Source: Centroberyx gerrardi (Eukaryota > Chordata > Actinopteri > Beryciformes > Berycidae). From it: a DNA stretch of 64,000 nt. Positions 1 through 23,760 of the stretch are shown here, piece by piece. Position 1 is the stretch's first letter. The number at the start of each line of letters is the position of its first letter. Location of the stretch: NCBI RefSeq assembly GCF_048128805.1, contig NC_136004.1, positions 16,067,812 to 16,131,811 on the forward strand, read 5' to 3'. The notes under the pieces are model-generated. The model worked only from the letters and a program-made list of their open reading frames with translations. It made no database searches and was not told the origin of the DNA. Made by a program: the position numbers and the translations under genes.

Positions 1-7994
<7,994 letters not shown>

Positions 7995-8920
7995 AGGCTG
8001 GTAGCTGAAGAGGTTTAAGTGGCACATGCAGAAACATAACCACTAGATGTTTGGCACAACTCAGGCTGTCGCTAGCAGCTGTGAAAACATGAAGAAAAGG
8101 ACTGTCCGATATACAAGCAGGTTCAAGGAATTGCGTTTGTTATAATCCCACTCTCTTAACAAAATGGCTGTTCGCTCACTCCGGTCTTGTTAGAAAACTT
8201 GGGGAGGGAAGTAATATTTTTTATTTCCCTCCTTTTTTAAAGAAGTAGATTTTTTTTTTTCCCATGGAGAATGTTTAGTTTCTTCCCCACCCCGTTTTAT
8301 TTTATTTATTTTCTTTTATACTTGTTTGTACTTTCTTTGAATGGAATACTTGTTGATCTGGTTTCAGAAGAGATCCACATCGAACATGCTGTAAGGTTTA
8401 CCATACAACACCAGTATTTGATTTCTGGTAGCTCTGGCTGACATGTCTGCATGTGCACTCTGTGATAGCGTATGTATGCCACCATCCTCCATTGTCATGC
8501 TTTTGGGTCCTCACTCAACTGGCACTGTACAGTATAGTCATATCTCATTAGGCCCAGTCTCTTCTCTATTCCTTCCCCCTCAGTTTCTACAGTCTGGAAG
8601 AAGCATTGAACCAAGTTGTGCTTCTTGCTTTGTGTTTGGTTTCTTTCCTCGTGTCCCCGAGACAGGTTTCTACATGTAGTTTGCTTCAGTTTGTGCCATG
8701 TCATTTTGTGTGGCAACCCTCTTAAAAAAAAGACTTTTACTGTAAAGAAATGTTTTCCACCCCCATTTAACACTTTGTTATAAAAATGAAACTAGAAAAA
8801 ACTGCTATTGACAAATGTATAGTGAATACCACTGACCTACCATTGGTTATGTTGCTCAGTGTTTGCACCGGATGTAATGCTGGATGAAGTAATAAAGATT
8901 CATGTGTTTCATTTGAATGT
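7995..8920 (+). other. kif2a: kif2a 3'UTR with poly(A) signal
   Basis: AATAAA at 8891-8896 lies about 900 bp after the kif2a stop codon and is followed by a T/G-rich stretch (8901-8940), as expected for a cleavage site near 8910-8920. T-rich tracts at 8215-8310 lie inside the UTR. No other gene is seen in the stretch. Confidence 0.7.
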
Positions 8921-9833
8921 TAATCGGACGGTGAGTAATCGGACTGCATGTGACTGATTTTTCTGTTTGAATAGCCGATTTTGAGCCCGTCTTTCATACA
9001 CACTGGACATGTTCTTGTAAACTCCAAAACTGAGCAGAATAATTTCCTGTCTTAGGGTCCAGGGACACAGCTAGAGCTGTGAAGAAGAGTTGGAGACCCA
9101 GCAGCCTGAGTTTAGTCTGCAGCACCACCTAGTGACAAGATCCAGTGATGTTAGGACAGAACAGGAAGAGCAGTTTCACCAAGAAAAAGCATTGACAGTG
9201 GAAAGAAAAAGGCTTGTGCTTGTTGTGTCTGTTTGCCTGTCATGTAATATCAACTGGACAATTCTGAATTTATTTTGAATATGGACCGCACTCAAACGTG
9301 GTCTTCTACGTTTTCCAGGTAAAGGTGATCTGATTCTTAATACACCTATAAATTCAAACAATTAGAAATTTCATCCAATACTAGATATTTTCAATGAGAA
9401 TTGTCACAAAATCATTGATAATCGCTCCACAACCAAGGTCTTATACAGCTTCTATTTGCCATGTCCAAAGTAAAGACCTCTGCCAAGATGCACGTAGAGG
9501 CATGTCCACTTGTGACAAGTATTCCCAGCTACATTGAACATATGATAAAGATAATGTAGCATGCTTAAGAATCTCAATATGAGCTCTTCATATGCATCAC
9601 CCTTCCTTAAATACTGTACCTTGTACATTTCAGCAAAGTGTTTCAACATTTCAGATTTAATTCTTCCAAGAAAGGCACCAAGAGTCCACAGGAGGAAGGG
9701 GAAAGGTCAGAGAAGCAACCTATTACTTTCCACTCATCCGACCAATAACGCCGCCTCCCCTCTCATAAGGACAGGACTCCAGTCAGGATGTCATATGAGT
9801 CAGTAAACTGTCCCATCAAGTTCCCTCGGCCAT
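8921..9833. other. kif2a-dimt1 tail-to-tail spacer and dimt1 3'UTR
   Basis: There is no coding exon here. On the minus strand possible dimt1 poly(A) signals are ATTAAA (plus-strand TTTAAT at 9655-9660) and AATAAA (plus-strand TTTATT at 9269-9274). The first would give a 3'UTR of about 180-200 bp and the second about 560 bp; the sequence does not decide between them. Confidence 0.5.
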
Positions 9834-13968
<4,135 letters not shown>

Positions 13969-14259
13969 TTTTACTTTGTGTTACTCCGACTTAAGAACCA
14001 AACAAAAATACTTCAAGAATTATACAAACTATTCCTGGCTAGGGAACACGTGCAAACCAACCCTAATTCTTCTTCGTGATTTACCGGGATGTGCGTAGCA
14101 TTAAGATCCTTCAAATGTCCCGCATCGCCCTCTAGTGGCATTCAAAGCAAAACTACACCCGCATGCCCTACAAAAATAAATCACAGAAAAAGTTGTATTG
14201 GGTTTATTGATTACTTATAATACAGATACACATAAATATAAGATTAGTCAATTTCTTCT
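13969..14259 (-). promoter_or_regulatory. Compact cenph 3' end / dimt1 promoter interval
   Basis: Only 291 bp separate the cenph stop from the dimt1 start codon. AATAAA on the minus strand (plus-strand TTTATT at 14203-14208) lies about 50 bp after the cenph stop. This leaves roughly 200 bp for the dimt1 promoter. No TATA box was seen at the expected place, as is usual for a housekeeping gene. The exact start of dimt1 transcription is not visible. Confidence 0.55.
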
Positions 14260-16423
14260 CTAGTCCGAGATGGGAAGTTCCTCCAGCGTCATGGCAATGG
14301 CTCGGACTTTGGGATCGTCCAGCCAGTTCATTTTACAGGCCAAGAGGATGCCCTGAGGAAACACACTGACATTAATACACCAGCTGCTAATTTAACGATA
14401 TGCACTACTCATTAGGACATTGTATGCTCTGTAAGATTCCTGTATAATTTACCCTCAGGACGTCCTGTGTCATAATGGCCATCTTCCTGTATTTCTCCAG
14501 GTTAGCCTGGCCTTTCTGGAGGGCAGCTTTGTACTTCTCCATATCCGGGTGCTCTTTCTTGTACATCAACTCGTCCATCTCTTTCATTTTCTCATGCGTG
14601 AGCCGCTTCAGCTCTACAGAAAAAAGTGATTAGTGACATGTTGAGTCATGGTAAAAACCCCACTATCTGTCTTTTGAGTTCTCTCCTCTCACTATGTGTT
14701 CACTAACTGTTGACAGTGCCTTGTTTTCAGCTGAGCATCTCAAATACTTTTTTTTTGGGTAAACCATAAACCATAGAATGGTGGTGACATACCAAGCCTC
14801 TTCTTCTGTGTCTCTGTGATTTGATCCTCAAGTTCTCTTGATTCCTGTTGACAAGAGGGAATCAGGTATGGAACTAAATTATATTTCAATTTGACAGAAT
14901 TTTTTTTTTTTTTTTTTTTAATTCACACATCAGTTTGTGTTAATAAGCGGACAACCTCGCAAAGAGACATTAACTGTCTGCCATAGGAATCAATTCCCCC
15001 TCCCCAAATCTCATCATCAATAATTGCAAACAGGCAACAAGCAAAATCTGCATCCTTGGACAAGAAGACAAACGGTCTATTCCATACAGCAGACACCCTG
15101 TTAATTTAAGTCACGTCAAGACAAAGTTCTGAAACTATTCAATAAACATAAATCCATTTTAAATAATTAAATATCAATGCAGAGAAACACTGAACCAATG
15201 TGCACACAATGGATGATGAGGCTGCTTACTTGCTGAAGGTGTTTTATACGTGAACAAAGGGCCATGCAGCGATCACTCACTGCTTTCATTGTACTGTAGA
15301 AAAAAACAAAAACATAAGTGTTATAATTGCAGTATTTACATTGTGGTATTCCTGTTGTGGTGCTATATGTGGTGCTTACAAAAGTGGTACATCTTTGGAA
15401 ACTTGTGGAATCTAATTAGGTTAATGATTTTTTACTACACTGGTGATAAGGATAACCCATTTCATTTATATGTTAAAAAGGAACACTTTCTTTTTAACTA
15501 AACACATGCATGACAGTTGTTTCAATCTACTGGGAGTTGACTTACTCAGAATCTGGATCATTCTGTTCCAGCTTTTCTGCGATAGTGTGCCACATCTGCA
15601 TTCTGTAAGGTACAAGTCAAAACACTGATGTGACTGTCACCAAATCAATGTTCATGCTTTTATACTGAAGGTTAGAAAGTTACAGAGATGGAAACTTGTT
15701 AACGAATCCCTCGGTTTGATATCTACCTGTGCAGAGTCATCGTCCTGTTAAAATGAATCGTCTTTGCTTCCTCCAACTCACTGACATAATCAGGCCTGTG
15801 ACATTTTCAAAGAAAAAAATGCATGTTAACAGTGTAAATAGGAAATTAACTTTAAAATTAATTACAATTTTAGAATACTGTTAGGCCAATTTTACACACT
15901 CACAACTCTCTCTCTGCTTCAGATTTGCTGCATGATCGTTTGCTTTTTCCTGTTATAGGAAATTTGACATTGATTATAAAGCTGTACTTGTACAAAAATA
16001 CAGTGTGAGGGAATGCATTTATGCACATAATTACGTACCTGCACGGAGCTGTACTGCCAACTCAAAGCACTGGTTGGACATCTGCTCTTTTATTCTGAAA
16101 AGAAAAAAGAAATTTCAGGTTTGAAAAGTTTCTATTCAATTATCTCTTTCAGTTGTGGCAGGGAGAAATGGGTTTTCACTGATATGAGCATGACACCATT
16201 AGATGAGAAGTGACTCTAAACCAAAGCTGTGTGTTGGGGGTGTGATTCGTCAACTCAGAGACTGCATAATAAACGGGTTAATGCAGGTGTGGGACGAGAA
16301 CCTCAGCATGTCTGTAGGTGAGGTGTCCTTCTGTCCGCTGGAGCCCTCAGGAGCTGGACGATCCTTCAGCACCACGGCCTCCACCGTGAGGCCGAGGTTT
16401 CCCACGTCGTCAGATGGGTCCAT
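14260..16423 (-). CDS. cenph: Centromere protein H, complete
   Basis: CENP-H is a coiled-coil subunit of the constitutive centromere-associated network (with CENP-I, -K and -M) that links CENP-A chromatin to the outer kinetochore. Nine coding exons in transcript order: 16423-16302, 16094-16039, 15949-15904, 15795-15727, 15602-15546, 15293-15230, 14844-14793, 14613-14453, 14352-14260. All phases agree and give 239 residues (human 247). The C-terminus, LLACKMNWLDDP then a short helix, aligns with the human CENPH end (ILGSKVNWAEDP). Residues from about 60 to 210 are heptad-like and rich in E, K, Q and L, as expected for coiled coil. The start Met sits in DMDPSDD; 7 nt upstream is an acceptor (after 16431) for a noncoding exon. 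The donor of exon 1 (gttctc) is poor, so its 3' limit is the least certain part. Confidence 0.9.
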
Positions 16424-17300
16424 GTCCAGTCTGATGGGACACAACACCCCACAACCAAAGAGCGAGGCTGCTTCACATCAGCTGGGATCAATCCAGGAGA
16501 AAAAAACAACATTTGACCAATTTAGCATCGTTTACCTGCAACGACTAAATTACAGTTCTTATGCAACTACAGCCTTGTCTCCACTGCCATGTTACAACCT
16601 AGGCAGAGCCGATCACAGGCTGTGAGATCAACCATAAAGGTCATGGTGCAGCAGCCTGCTCAAAATTAATGCAGTAAATTGATTTCTAATGTGCTAAATA
16701 AATAAGCAGGAGGATAACAGTGAAGAACAAAGACAGCGCTCAAAGTAATGTTACAGTTAATTGAGATTACTTGGTTAATCATAAAAGCCAGGGTGAACAC
16801 AGCTAACAGAAATAACGCACAGGAACCAATAAACTAGCCTTGTATAGACTATTACTCTCCTATGAAAGACTAGTACAGTGATTCCCAAGGGAAGTTGTAG
16901 GAGGTCCAAAGCAACAAGACAAATAGTTTGATTTCGCCAGTATTGTTAGCCTAAATATTGCAGATGAATCTACCAACAGTGTAGACAAATATACATTTAT
17001 GCACTGTAATCTCTAGCCAGACGAAATTCTTCCAGATGGGGGGTAAGTGTGACAGATGGTGCACTAAGTTAACACATATCTATATGGGTTGTTTTGCATT
17101 AAAAACATAGAAATCCCAGTAGTTCAGGGAGTCAATACTGAACTGATTCTACGCCTATATGCGTATAGCTATATGTTGGATCAGCTTATCGTTAAGCTAA
17201 ACGTTAGCTAGTTACATCCAAAAACCAAGCAAGCAGATGAGACCAGCCAAACCAACCATTCTGTCACACAAACGAACAGGCTTGGGATAAAATGTCTTAC

Positions 17301-17400
17301 CTTAATTTAGGTTAAACGAGACAGCAGCAGCAGTGATACTCCCCCGCATCTAATGACGTTACGTTACGTTGTAAACAAGGCTGTCTGACGGTTACACTTT
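17301..17400 (-). other. cenph: Probable cenph 5' noncoding exon and promoter
   Basis: On the minus strand a strong donor (AAG then gtaaga) ends at 17301, preceded by a CAG-rich stretch near 17320-17340. An acceptor lies just before the cenph start codon (exon base 16430). Joining them puts a short 5'UTR exon at about 17301-17400. The upstream limit is a guess. Confidence 0.5.
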
Positions 17401-18304
17401 ACGTTAGCCACATTACCTGGTGAATTAACTAGCGACTTTTTATAATAATTATATAGCAATTTCCTGCAGCTGGCACAAACAATATATTGTTTATTCAGAA
17501 ACGGCACTGCAATTGGCCACTGTATGAAAATCCCTGCAGTTACGACTCTTTCATTGGTTTAAATTTACGCCTTTCAGATCAAAAACCCGCCAGGAAGTGA
17601 CACCATAAAAGAAGAAGAAGACTAGCCTACAATAATCATGTTGTCCCACACAGATAATGCAGCGCCCCCTTCAGGCCAACAGCGACAACCATTGAAATGT
17701 GTTTTATGAGGGAAACAAAAAGGTCTGGAGGAGAAACTTATTTCTCTTCATGGTTTGTCATGATGATACACGCACGTGCAAAATTTCGCGACTCAAACAA
17801 GCCAGAAGAGTAGAGTTATGATGTTATATGTCAGATCTCAGTAGCAACTTTACATAATATTTGAGCTGTAAAGTAAATTACTTTGACATGCTGTATGCTG
17901 TAGTTGCCTGCAGGTCGTGTGCTTCTGGTTTTATCTTTACCAATGAGCAAATTGAAGTGATTTATATCGCTGGATATCAGTGAGCAACTGAGTAGCAGAT
18001 GTTTAATACCTATATGGCTTTAGAATTTAGAGAAGGTTTTTAAGCTTTGAGACAATTGAGAGGTGGATTGTGCAAAAGGGGCTTCAACTCAATACCAGGA
18101 AGATATCCCTGATATTTTGTTCATACAGTGTAGTGATGCTGGATTGTTCTGCTCCGTCGTTTACATAACTATTAACAAAGACAGTGAGGAATCCCATTGG
18201 ATGGAGCTCTGATGAAAACACCCTTCTCTTCTCCGGGGGATTTACTGTCCGGTGAATTCCTCTCTCCATTCCTGTTTGGCAAACCGGCTGAGAGGTTGTC
18301 TGCG
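17401..18304. other. cenph-bhmt divergent spacer
   Basis: No coding exon is recognised. The stretch holds the upstream regions of cenph (-) and bhmt (+), which are transcribed away from each other. Confidence 0.45.
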
Positions 18305-18322
18305 ATGGAGAGCACAAGAAGG
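18305..18322 (+). other. bhmt: Proposed bhmt first coding exon
   Basis: Six codons from ATG to a gtatgt donor, in phase 0 with exon 2. It is far too short for homology evidence, so it rests only on splice phase, position and the usual gene structure. Confidence 0.5.
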
Positions 18323-20300
18323 GTATGTCAAAGAAAGATACTGAAAATCATGTAAGTCTCTCTCTCTTGGTGGTTTTGTGTATGCATGCAACCTTGCCTC
18401 TCATTTGTAGCTCTGAGACTTGTTGTTGTTTGTGTACACAATTCTTGATTAAACTGTCCAAGATATTAACAAATTTTAAGACAACTCCTAACTGCAATAG
18501 TAACCCATAATGTGCTAATGCCAGCAGTTATGTGAAAGTGGGTGTCATTTAAAAAAGAGAGAGAAAGAAAGAAAGAAAGAAAGAAAGAAGGTGGATATCT
18601 CATTTTGGAACAAAACTCTTCATGTGAATTCTGATTTATTGTGTCATTTTTGCTTTAGTGTTTTGTATCACAAATATATAAGAATCTAAAACTAAAACCT
18701 TGAGAAGATAAGGACTTTTTTAGAATGAAGGGTCTCAACCTGTCCGACCTGTGAGGCAACTTACACCTGCCTGTCCACAGAGGAGCTATAAGTACACTGA
18801 CGTCTACTCAAGTAGAAGTGCAAATACTCTAATCTAAGAATCTAAAAATAAAAAATACTAAAAATAATAAAAAAGTACCATTTCAAATACTTTACTCAAC
18901 CAAACTATAAAAGTACATGGTCTTAAATTTACTTAAATAGTCGTCTAAAAAGGCATTTCTAATGTACTAAACTGGTTTTCTGTAATGATTTCTGAATAGT
19001 AACAAGTCTGTTCTGAAAATGTAGTGAGTAGAAAGTATAGATTTTTATTTTGAAATTAGTGAGTAAAAGTAAAAAGTCTTAAGTGAAAGAAAAACTCAGT
19101 ACACTCAAGTACAGATACTTGAAAATCTTACTTAAGAACAGTAACAAAGTACTTTTACTTTGTTAAGTACAACTGAAGTATACTGAACAAAAATATAAAT
19201 GCAACACTTTTGGTTTTGCTCCCATTTTTCATGAGTTGAAATAAAAGATCTAAGACTTTTTCTATGCACACAAAAGGCTTATTTCTCTCAAATTTTGTTC
19301 ACAAATTCGTTTAAATCCGTGTTAGTGAGCACTTCTCCTTTGCCAAGATAATCCATCCACCTGACAGGTGTGGCATATCAAGATGCTGATTAAACAGCAT
19401 GATTATTGCACAGGTGTGCCTTGGGCTGGTCACAATAAAAGGCCACTCTAAAATGTGCAGTTTTATCTTGAAAAAAGACATTTATTAGGCACTGAACTAT
19501 GGATCTCACATGACTAGGGCTACAGATATGCATTTTTTGAAAACCAGTCAGTATCTGGTGTGACCATCAGTTGATCAGGTTGTTGACTGTGGCCTGTGGA
19601 GTGTCGGTCCACTCCTCTTCAATGGCTGTGTGAAGTTGCTGGATATTGGCAGGAATTGGAACACGCTGTCGTACACGCCGATCCAGAGCATCCCAAACAT
19701 GCTCAATGAGTGACAAGTCTGGTGAGTATGCAGGCCGTGCAAGAACTGGGATGTTTTCAGCTTCCAGGAATTGTGTACAGATCCTTGCAACATGGGGCCG
19801 TGCATTATCATGCTGCAACATGAGCTCTGGTGGACATTCCTGCAGTCAGCATGCAAATTGCACGCTCCCTCAAAACTTGCGACATCTGTGGCGTTGTGTT
19901 GTGTGATAAAACTGCACATTTTAGAGTGGCCTTTTATTGTGACCAGCCCAAGGCACACCTGTGCAATAATCATGCTGTTTAATCAGCATCTTGATATGCC
20001 ACACCTGTCAGGTGGATGGATTATCTTGGCAAAGGAGAAGTGCTCACTAACACGGATTTAAACAAATTTGTGAACAAAATTTGAGAGAAATAAGCCTTTT
20101 GTGTGCATAGAAAAAGTCTTAGATCTTTTATTTCAACTCATGAAAAATGGGAGCAAAAACAAAAGTGTTGCGTTTATTTTTGTTCAGTATACAACATCAA
20201 CTGATCTCTGCACTTAGCATGCCTTTAACCTGGAGGGACATCTGTATGTGCCTGTTTGAGCATGTGCGCTGTTTACAATTACACGCTCAATTTACAATAG

Positions 20301-20331
<31 letters not shown>

Positions 20332-20697
20332 ACAGGGTATCTTGGAACGGCTGAATGCTGGAGAGGTGGTTGTAGGCGATGGAGGCTATGTGATGCAACT
20401 GGAGCGACGTGGCTACGTGAAGGCAGGACACTGGACACCCGAGTCTGCTGTGGAACACCCTGAAGCCGGTACAACACACACACACACAGCATACACATTA
20501 CAATGATAATGCAGGGAGGGCAGCACTAGGAGAGATACCACAAGCTCTTGAGTTAGTGTGTTATGATAGTGTGTGTGTGCATGTGAAGGGTGTTTCACCA
20601 GTGTGACTATTAACTACTAACAAAGCTGTTCATTATCTTCTCTCTGCTTTTGAGAGCGATCTTAATACTAAATGACAGTTTTATATCTGTCTGTTAA

Positions 20698-20736
<39 letters not shown>

Positions 20737-22999
20737 AGTGCGACAGCTACACAGGGAGTTCCTGAGGGCCGGAGCCGACGTGATTCAGACATTCACCTTC
20801 TACAGCAGTGAGGACAAGCTGGAGATGAGCGGCAATGTCACCAACATCACCGTCAGTTGTCATCCTTGTTGTTGAAGGGATTTTGGATATGAAGGGTTTC
20901 ATTCCAAAATGCTATATATATGAATTTTGGAAAACTTTTGTTACCTGAAATTCATCAGGCAACATGTGAAAACCAAATGATTTCATCCTCAAAAAATGAA
21001 CTATTTTATAAGCAGATGACTTCTAACTTCAATATGACTAACTTCCATAATGTGCTTAAGATTCATGCCAGCAGTCAATATGGGACTTTTTTTTTTTAAA
21101 TGATAGATATCTAATTTTGGAACGAAACTCTTCTTATTTTGTATGGTCAGTGGTACAAAAACTCAGGAATCAAATTAGAAAATCTGATAGTCATCATCCT
21201 GTTTACCATAAATCATGAAAAACATCTACACATGGGTCTGATATCCCTCCAATCTGTTCCCGTCTGATCTAGGGAACCCAAATCAACGAGGCAGCCTGTG
21301 ACCTGGCCAGAGAGGTGGCCAACGAGGGCGGTGCGCTGGTGGCGGGGGCCGTGTCCCAGACCCCCTGCTACCTGAAGAGCCACAGCGAGACGGACGTCAA
21401 GGCCATCTTTAAGAAACAGATGGACAACTTCCTCAAGAAGGACATTGATTTCTTAATGGTGGAGGTATGAGCATGAGCAGCAGCACCCCAAGAGGAAGCA
21501 GTCTACAGCTTTCTGTCCCAAGTGAAGGTTTAATTATTGAATGCACATTTCTCCTGCAGTTCTTTGAGCATGTGGAAGAGGCGGTGTGGGCGGTGGAGGT
21601 GCTGAAGACCAGCGGGAAACCGGTCGGTGCGACACTCTGCATTTCCCCTCAGGGAGACATGCATGGAGTCCCACCTGGAGAATGCGCTGTCAGGCTGGCC
21701 AAGGCCGGTACGCTGGCTTTCTATGACTACATGTTCATTTAATCATGTGGTAGTTGTATCTGCTGATTACAGTGTGTGTGTGCACAGGAGCTGACATAGT
21801 TGGAATAAACTGCCACTTGGACCCTCTGACGTGTGTTCGTACGGTGAAGCTGATGAAGGAGGGGCTGGAGCAGGCCGGTCTCAAGGCCCACCTCATGGTC
21901 CAACCGCTGGGCTTTCACACTCCTGAGTGCAACCACACCGGATACGTCAGCCTGCCTGAGTTCCCCTTTGGTCAGCCTTTTGTAGATGTATTTCTTTTGT
22001 AGAGAATGAAGGAAAAAAATAATATTTCACTTAAAAATGGAGTAAAAGCCTGAATATTGTCAAATGAAATTATTCAAATGTCTCTAGTGGTGCATGAAGA
22101 GACAAAATAACTTGCAAAAAATGAGATCCGCTCTCACATACTTGGTGTGTGTGTTTATTCTTACACAACAAAATGAAAAAAATGGGGAAACTAAAAATTC
22201 CCCATAAGGCTTCATCAGGTCATGATGGAACATGCACATGACCGTCTTAAAGGGTAAAAATCTGCAATTAGGTGAGTAAGCAGGTGTCTGGAGTTTGATG
22301 TCCTGCCCATATAACACAGGAGCAGCTCTAGTATGTGAGCGCGGATCTCATTTTGTAAATTCACTTAGCATATGTGACGGTTAATGAAAACGATGAGTAT
22401 AACAACGTGCCCAAGCTTAAATATATTCTTGTCCTTACAGCGCTGGAGACCAGAGCGATGACCCGCTGGGACATGCAGAAGTACGCCAGAGAGGCCTACA
22501 ATGCTGGAATTCGCTACATAGGCGGCTGCTGTGGATTTGAGCCTTATCATATCAGAGCTATAGCAGAGGAGCTGGCCGCAGAGAGAGGGTTCCTCCCACC
22601 GGCTTCAGAGAAGCATGGACTCTGGGGTGCAGCTCTGGAGATGCACACTAAACCCTGGGTCAGAGCCAGGTGAGAGAGCAGGAATGCATCTGAGTGGAAA
22701 TAGGAATCTGGTCTTATCAAGTTAGTCTGCTAAATCTGCATCAGATAGTTTAAGAAAACAGTGTAATGTCTTTTACACAAGATGGAATTGTGACAATTAA
22801 TATTACAAAGGAGGCAAAATAAACATGGGGAAAGAAGTGAGAAAAGTGCATAATCATGCTGTGAAGATAAATTGGTTTGCAACCTACTGAACTACCAAAC
22901 TTAATTTGTCCTAGGGCTCGTCGTGAATACTGGGAAAACCTTCTGCCTGCTTCTGGACGTCCCAAATGCCCTTCCATGGCCACTCCAGCCACTGAGTGA
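18305..22999 (+). CDS. bhmt: Betaine-homocysteine S-methyltransferase, complete, short C-terminus
   Basis: BHMT is a cytosolic zinc enzyme that moves a methyl group from betaine to homocysteine, giving methionine and dimethylglycine. Exons: 18305-18322, 20336-20468, 20739-20851, 21273-21464, 21560-21707, 21788-21970, 22441-22669, 22915-22999; 366 residues. Exons 2-8 are certain. Exon 1 (MESTRR) is chosen because it ends in phase 0 at a gtatgt donor, and known BHMT genes have a similarly tiny first exon joined to GILERL. The zinc ligands are Cys210 in GINCH and Cys292/Cys293 in GGCCGFEP. Tyr72 in TFTFYSSED matches human Tyr77, a betaine-side residue, which argues for BHMT rather than BHMT2 activity. 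The protein stops at SMATPATE, about 40 residues short of human BHMT and at BHMT2 length. The acceptors of exons 2 and 3 abut (GT)n and (TC)n repeats. Confidence 0.93.
18556..18590 (+). repeat. (GAAA)n microsatellite in bhmt intron 1
   Basis: A purine run of about seven GAAA units after an imperfect GAGA start. It is intronic, with no function visible. Confidence 0.85.
18790..19178. repeat. AT-rich interspersed repeat, hAT-like look
   Basis: The stretch has many short variants of 'AAGTAC' and 'CTTTTACTT' at both ends in inverted arrangement (18790-18830 against 19085-19170). This is a pattern I associate with common nonautonomous hAT-type elements in fish. There is no coding capacity. The Tc1 element sits directly at its right end. 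The family name is inferred. Confidence 0.45.
19181..20189 (-). mobile_element. Deleted Tc1/mariner transposon with long TIRs
   Basis: Long terminal inverted repeats (left 19181-19466, right 19906-20189, about 285 bp each, nearly identical) start TACTGAAC and are flanked by TA duplications at 19179-19180 and 20190-20191. TA targets are the hallmark of Tc1/mariner insertion. The roughly 440-bp core keeps only the end of a transposase gene on the minus strand, so the copy cannot move on its own. It lies in bhmt intron 1. The high identity of the two TIRs suggests a fairly recent insertion. Confidence 0.92.
19567..19821 (-). pseudogene. Tc1 transposase C-terminal remnant
   Basis: 84 residues remain of a transposase that is usually about 340. 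Present are the second catalytic Asp in QHDNARPH and the catalytic Glu in SPDLSLIEH, with 34 residues between them, the DD34E spacing of Tc1 elements. The helix-turn-helix DNA-binding region and first Asp are deleted, and a stop lies upstream in frame. It cannot be active. Confidence 0.9.
20303..20332 (+). repeat. (GT)n at the bhmt exon 2 acceptor
   Basis: Fourteen or so GT units lead directly into TACAG and exon 2 at 20336. They occupy the place of a normal pyrimidine tract. Confidence 0.9.
20700..20738 (+). repeat. (TC)n forming the bhmt exon 3 pyrimidine tract
   Basis: An almost pure CT run ends in CAG at 20738, immediately before exon 3. The microsatellite is itself the polypyrimidine tract. 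Confidence 0.9.
22115..22357. mobile_element. Small inverted-repeat (MITE-like) element in bhmt intron 6
   Basis: The 25-27 bp at 22115-22141 and 22331-22357 are inverted copies of each other with one or two mismatches (core ATGAGATCCGC). The 190 bp between them have no coding capacity. The layout fits a nonautonomous DNA transposon. No clear target-site duplication was identified, so the family is unknown. Confidence 0.6.
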
Positions 23000-23760
23000 A
23001 CGGGCAGCATCGGGACAGCTGGCATCAAACATGCATGATGCCCCACCAACCATGTTCTTTTCTTCTCATCTCATGCTCTTCGCCCCCTTCGAGGCATAAG
23101 GCATCAACGATTTTCCTCCACCTATCCCGGTCTTTAGCAGCTAGTTGCGCCTCGCCCCATGAGAGGCCCTACCAACATATAATCCTGTAATTACTATATG
23201 CTGTTGTTTTTATATGACTGACCAAATGAATGCTTTTCATAATGTAGCATCAAGAATTTCTGTCGAACAGCCATCTGATCATTTGGCCTAAGCCTTCTCT
23301 CTGTTTACAGAGAGAATCATGAAGTGCTTTGAGCTGTTGTAAAATTCAAATGACCATTTAGACTCCACAGGCTGTCTCATTGTCTTGACTGTAATACTGT
23401 GGTCTTCTGTGTAACATAGCAGTGTTAAAAGATTATCACTAAAAGATGTTTGAGATTGTAATGCCCAGCTGGGTCAACCACTTACTCATACCATGTACAC
23501 ACCATTGCTTTAGTTCAATAATTTCTGATCCAGTTATGTTGTCTAATTTCTCTCTTCTCCATTCCTTTTCATATTCTTCCACTAAATCTAACAACAAACA
23601 TAAAACCAAAGGCAGCTTCCCTCTTTAATTTCATGTTCTCAATTAACACACTTACATCCTGATAGGTTCATCATATGACATTTATGTCTTTTTTGTTAGA
23701 TTGTTGCAATCTGCTGCTATACATTGTCACATATTCAATAAACAACTCAAGCAATGTCTC
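23000..23760 (+). other. bhmt: bhmt 3'UTR with poly(A) signal
   Basis: AATAAA at 23737-23742 follows the bhmt stop by about 740 bp, with a T/G-rich stretch after it. The 5' part of this UTR is formed by an antisense LINE fragment. Confidence 0.6.
23048..23168 (-). mobile_element. Non-LTR retrotransposon 3' coding remnant
   Basis: The minus strand has an open 40-residue stretch, GLSWGEAQLAAKDRDRW then RKIVDALCLEGGEEHE. It has the form of the extreme C-terminus of many LINE endonuclease/reverse transcriptase polyproteins (W.EAE..A.DR..WR..V.ALC). It starts 49 bp after the bhmt stop and lies antisense in the bhmt 3'UTR. No catalytic domain is present. Confidence 0.7.

Noticed and set aside
20279-20506. 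Overlapping open frames on the minus strand with TH/HT repeats
   Set aside because: They are translations of the GT microsatellite and the antisense of bhmt exon 2.
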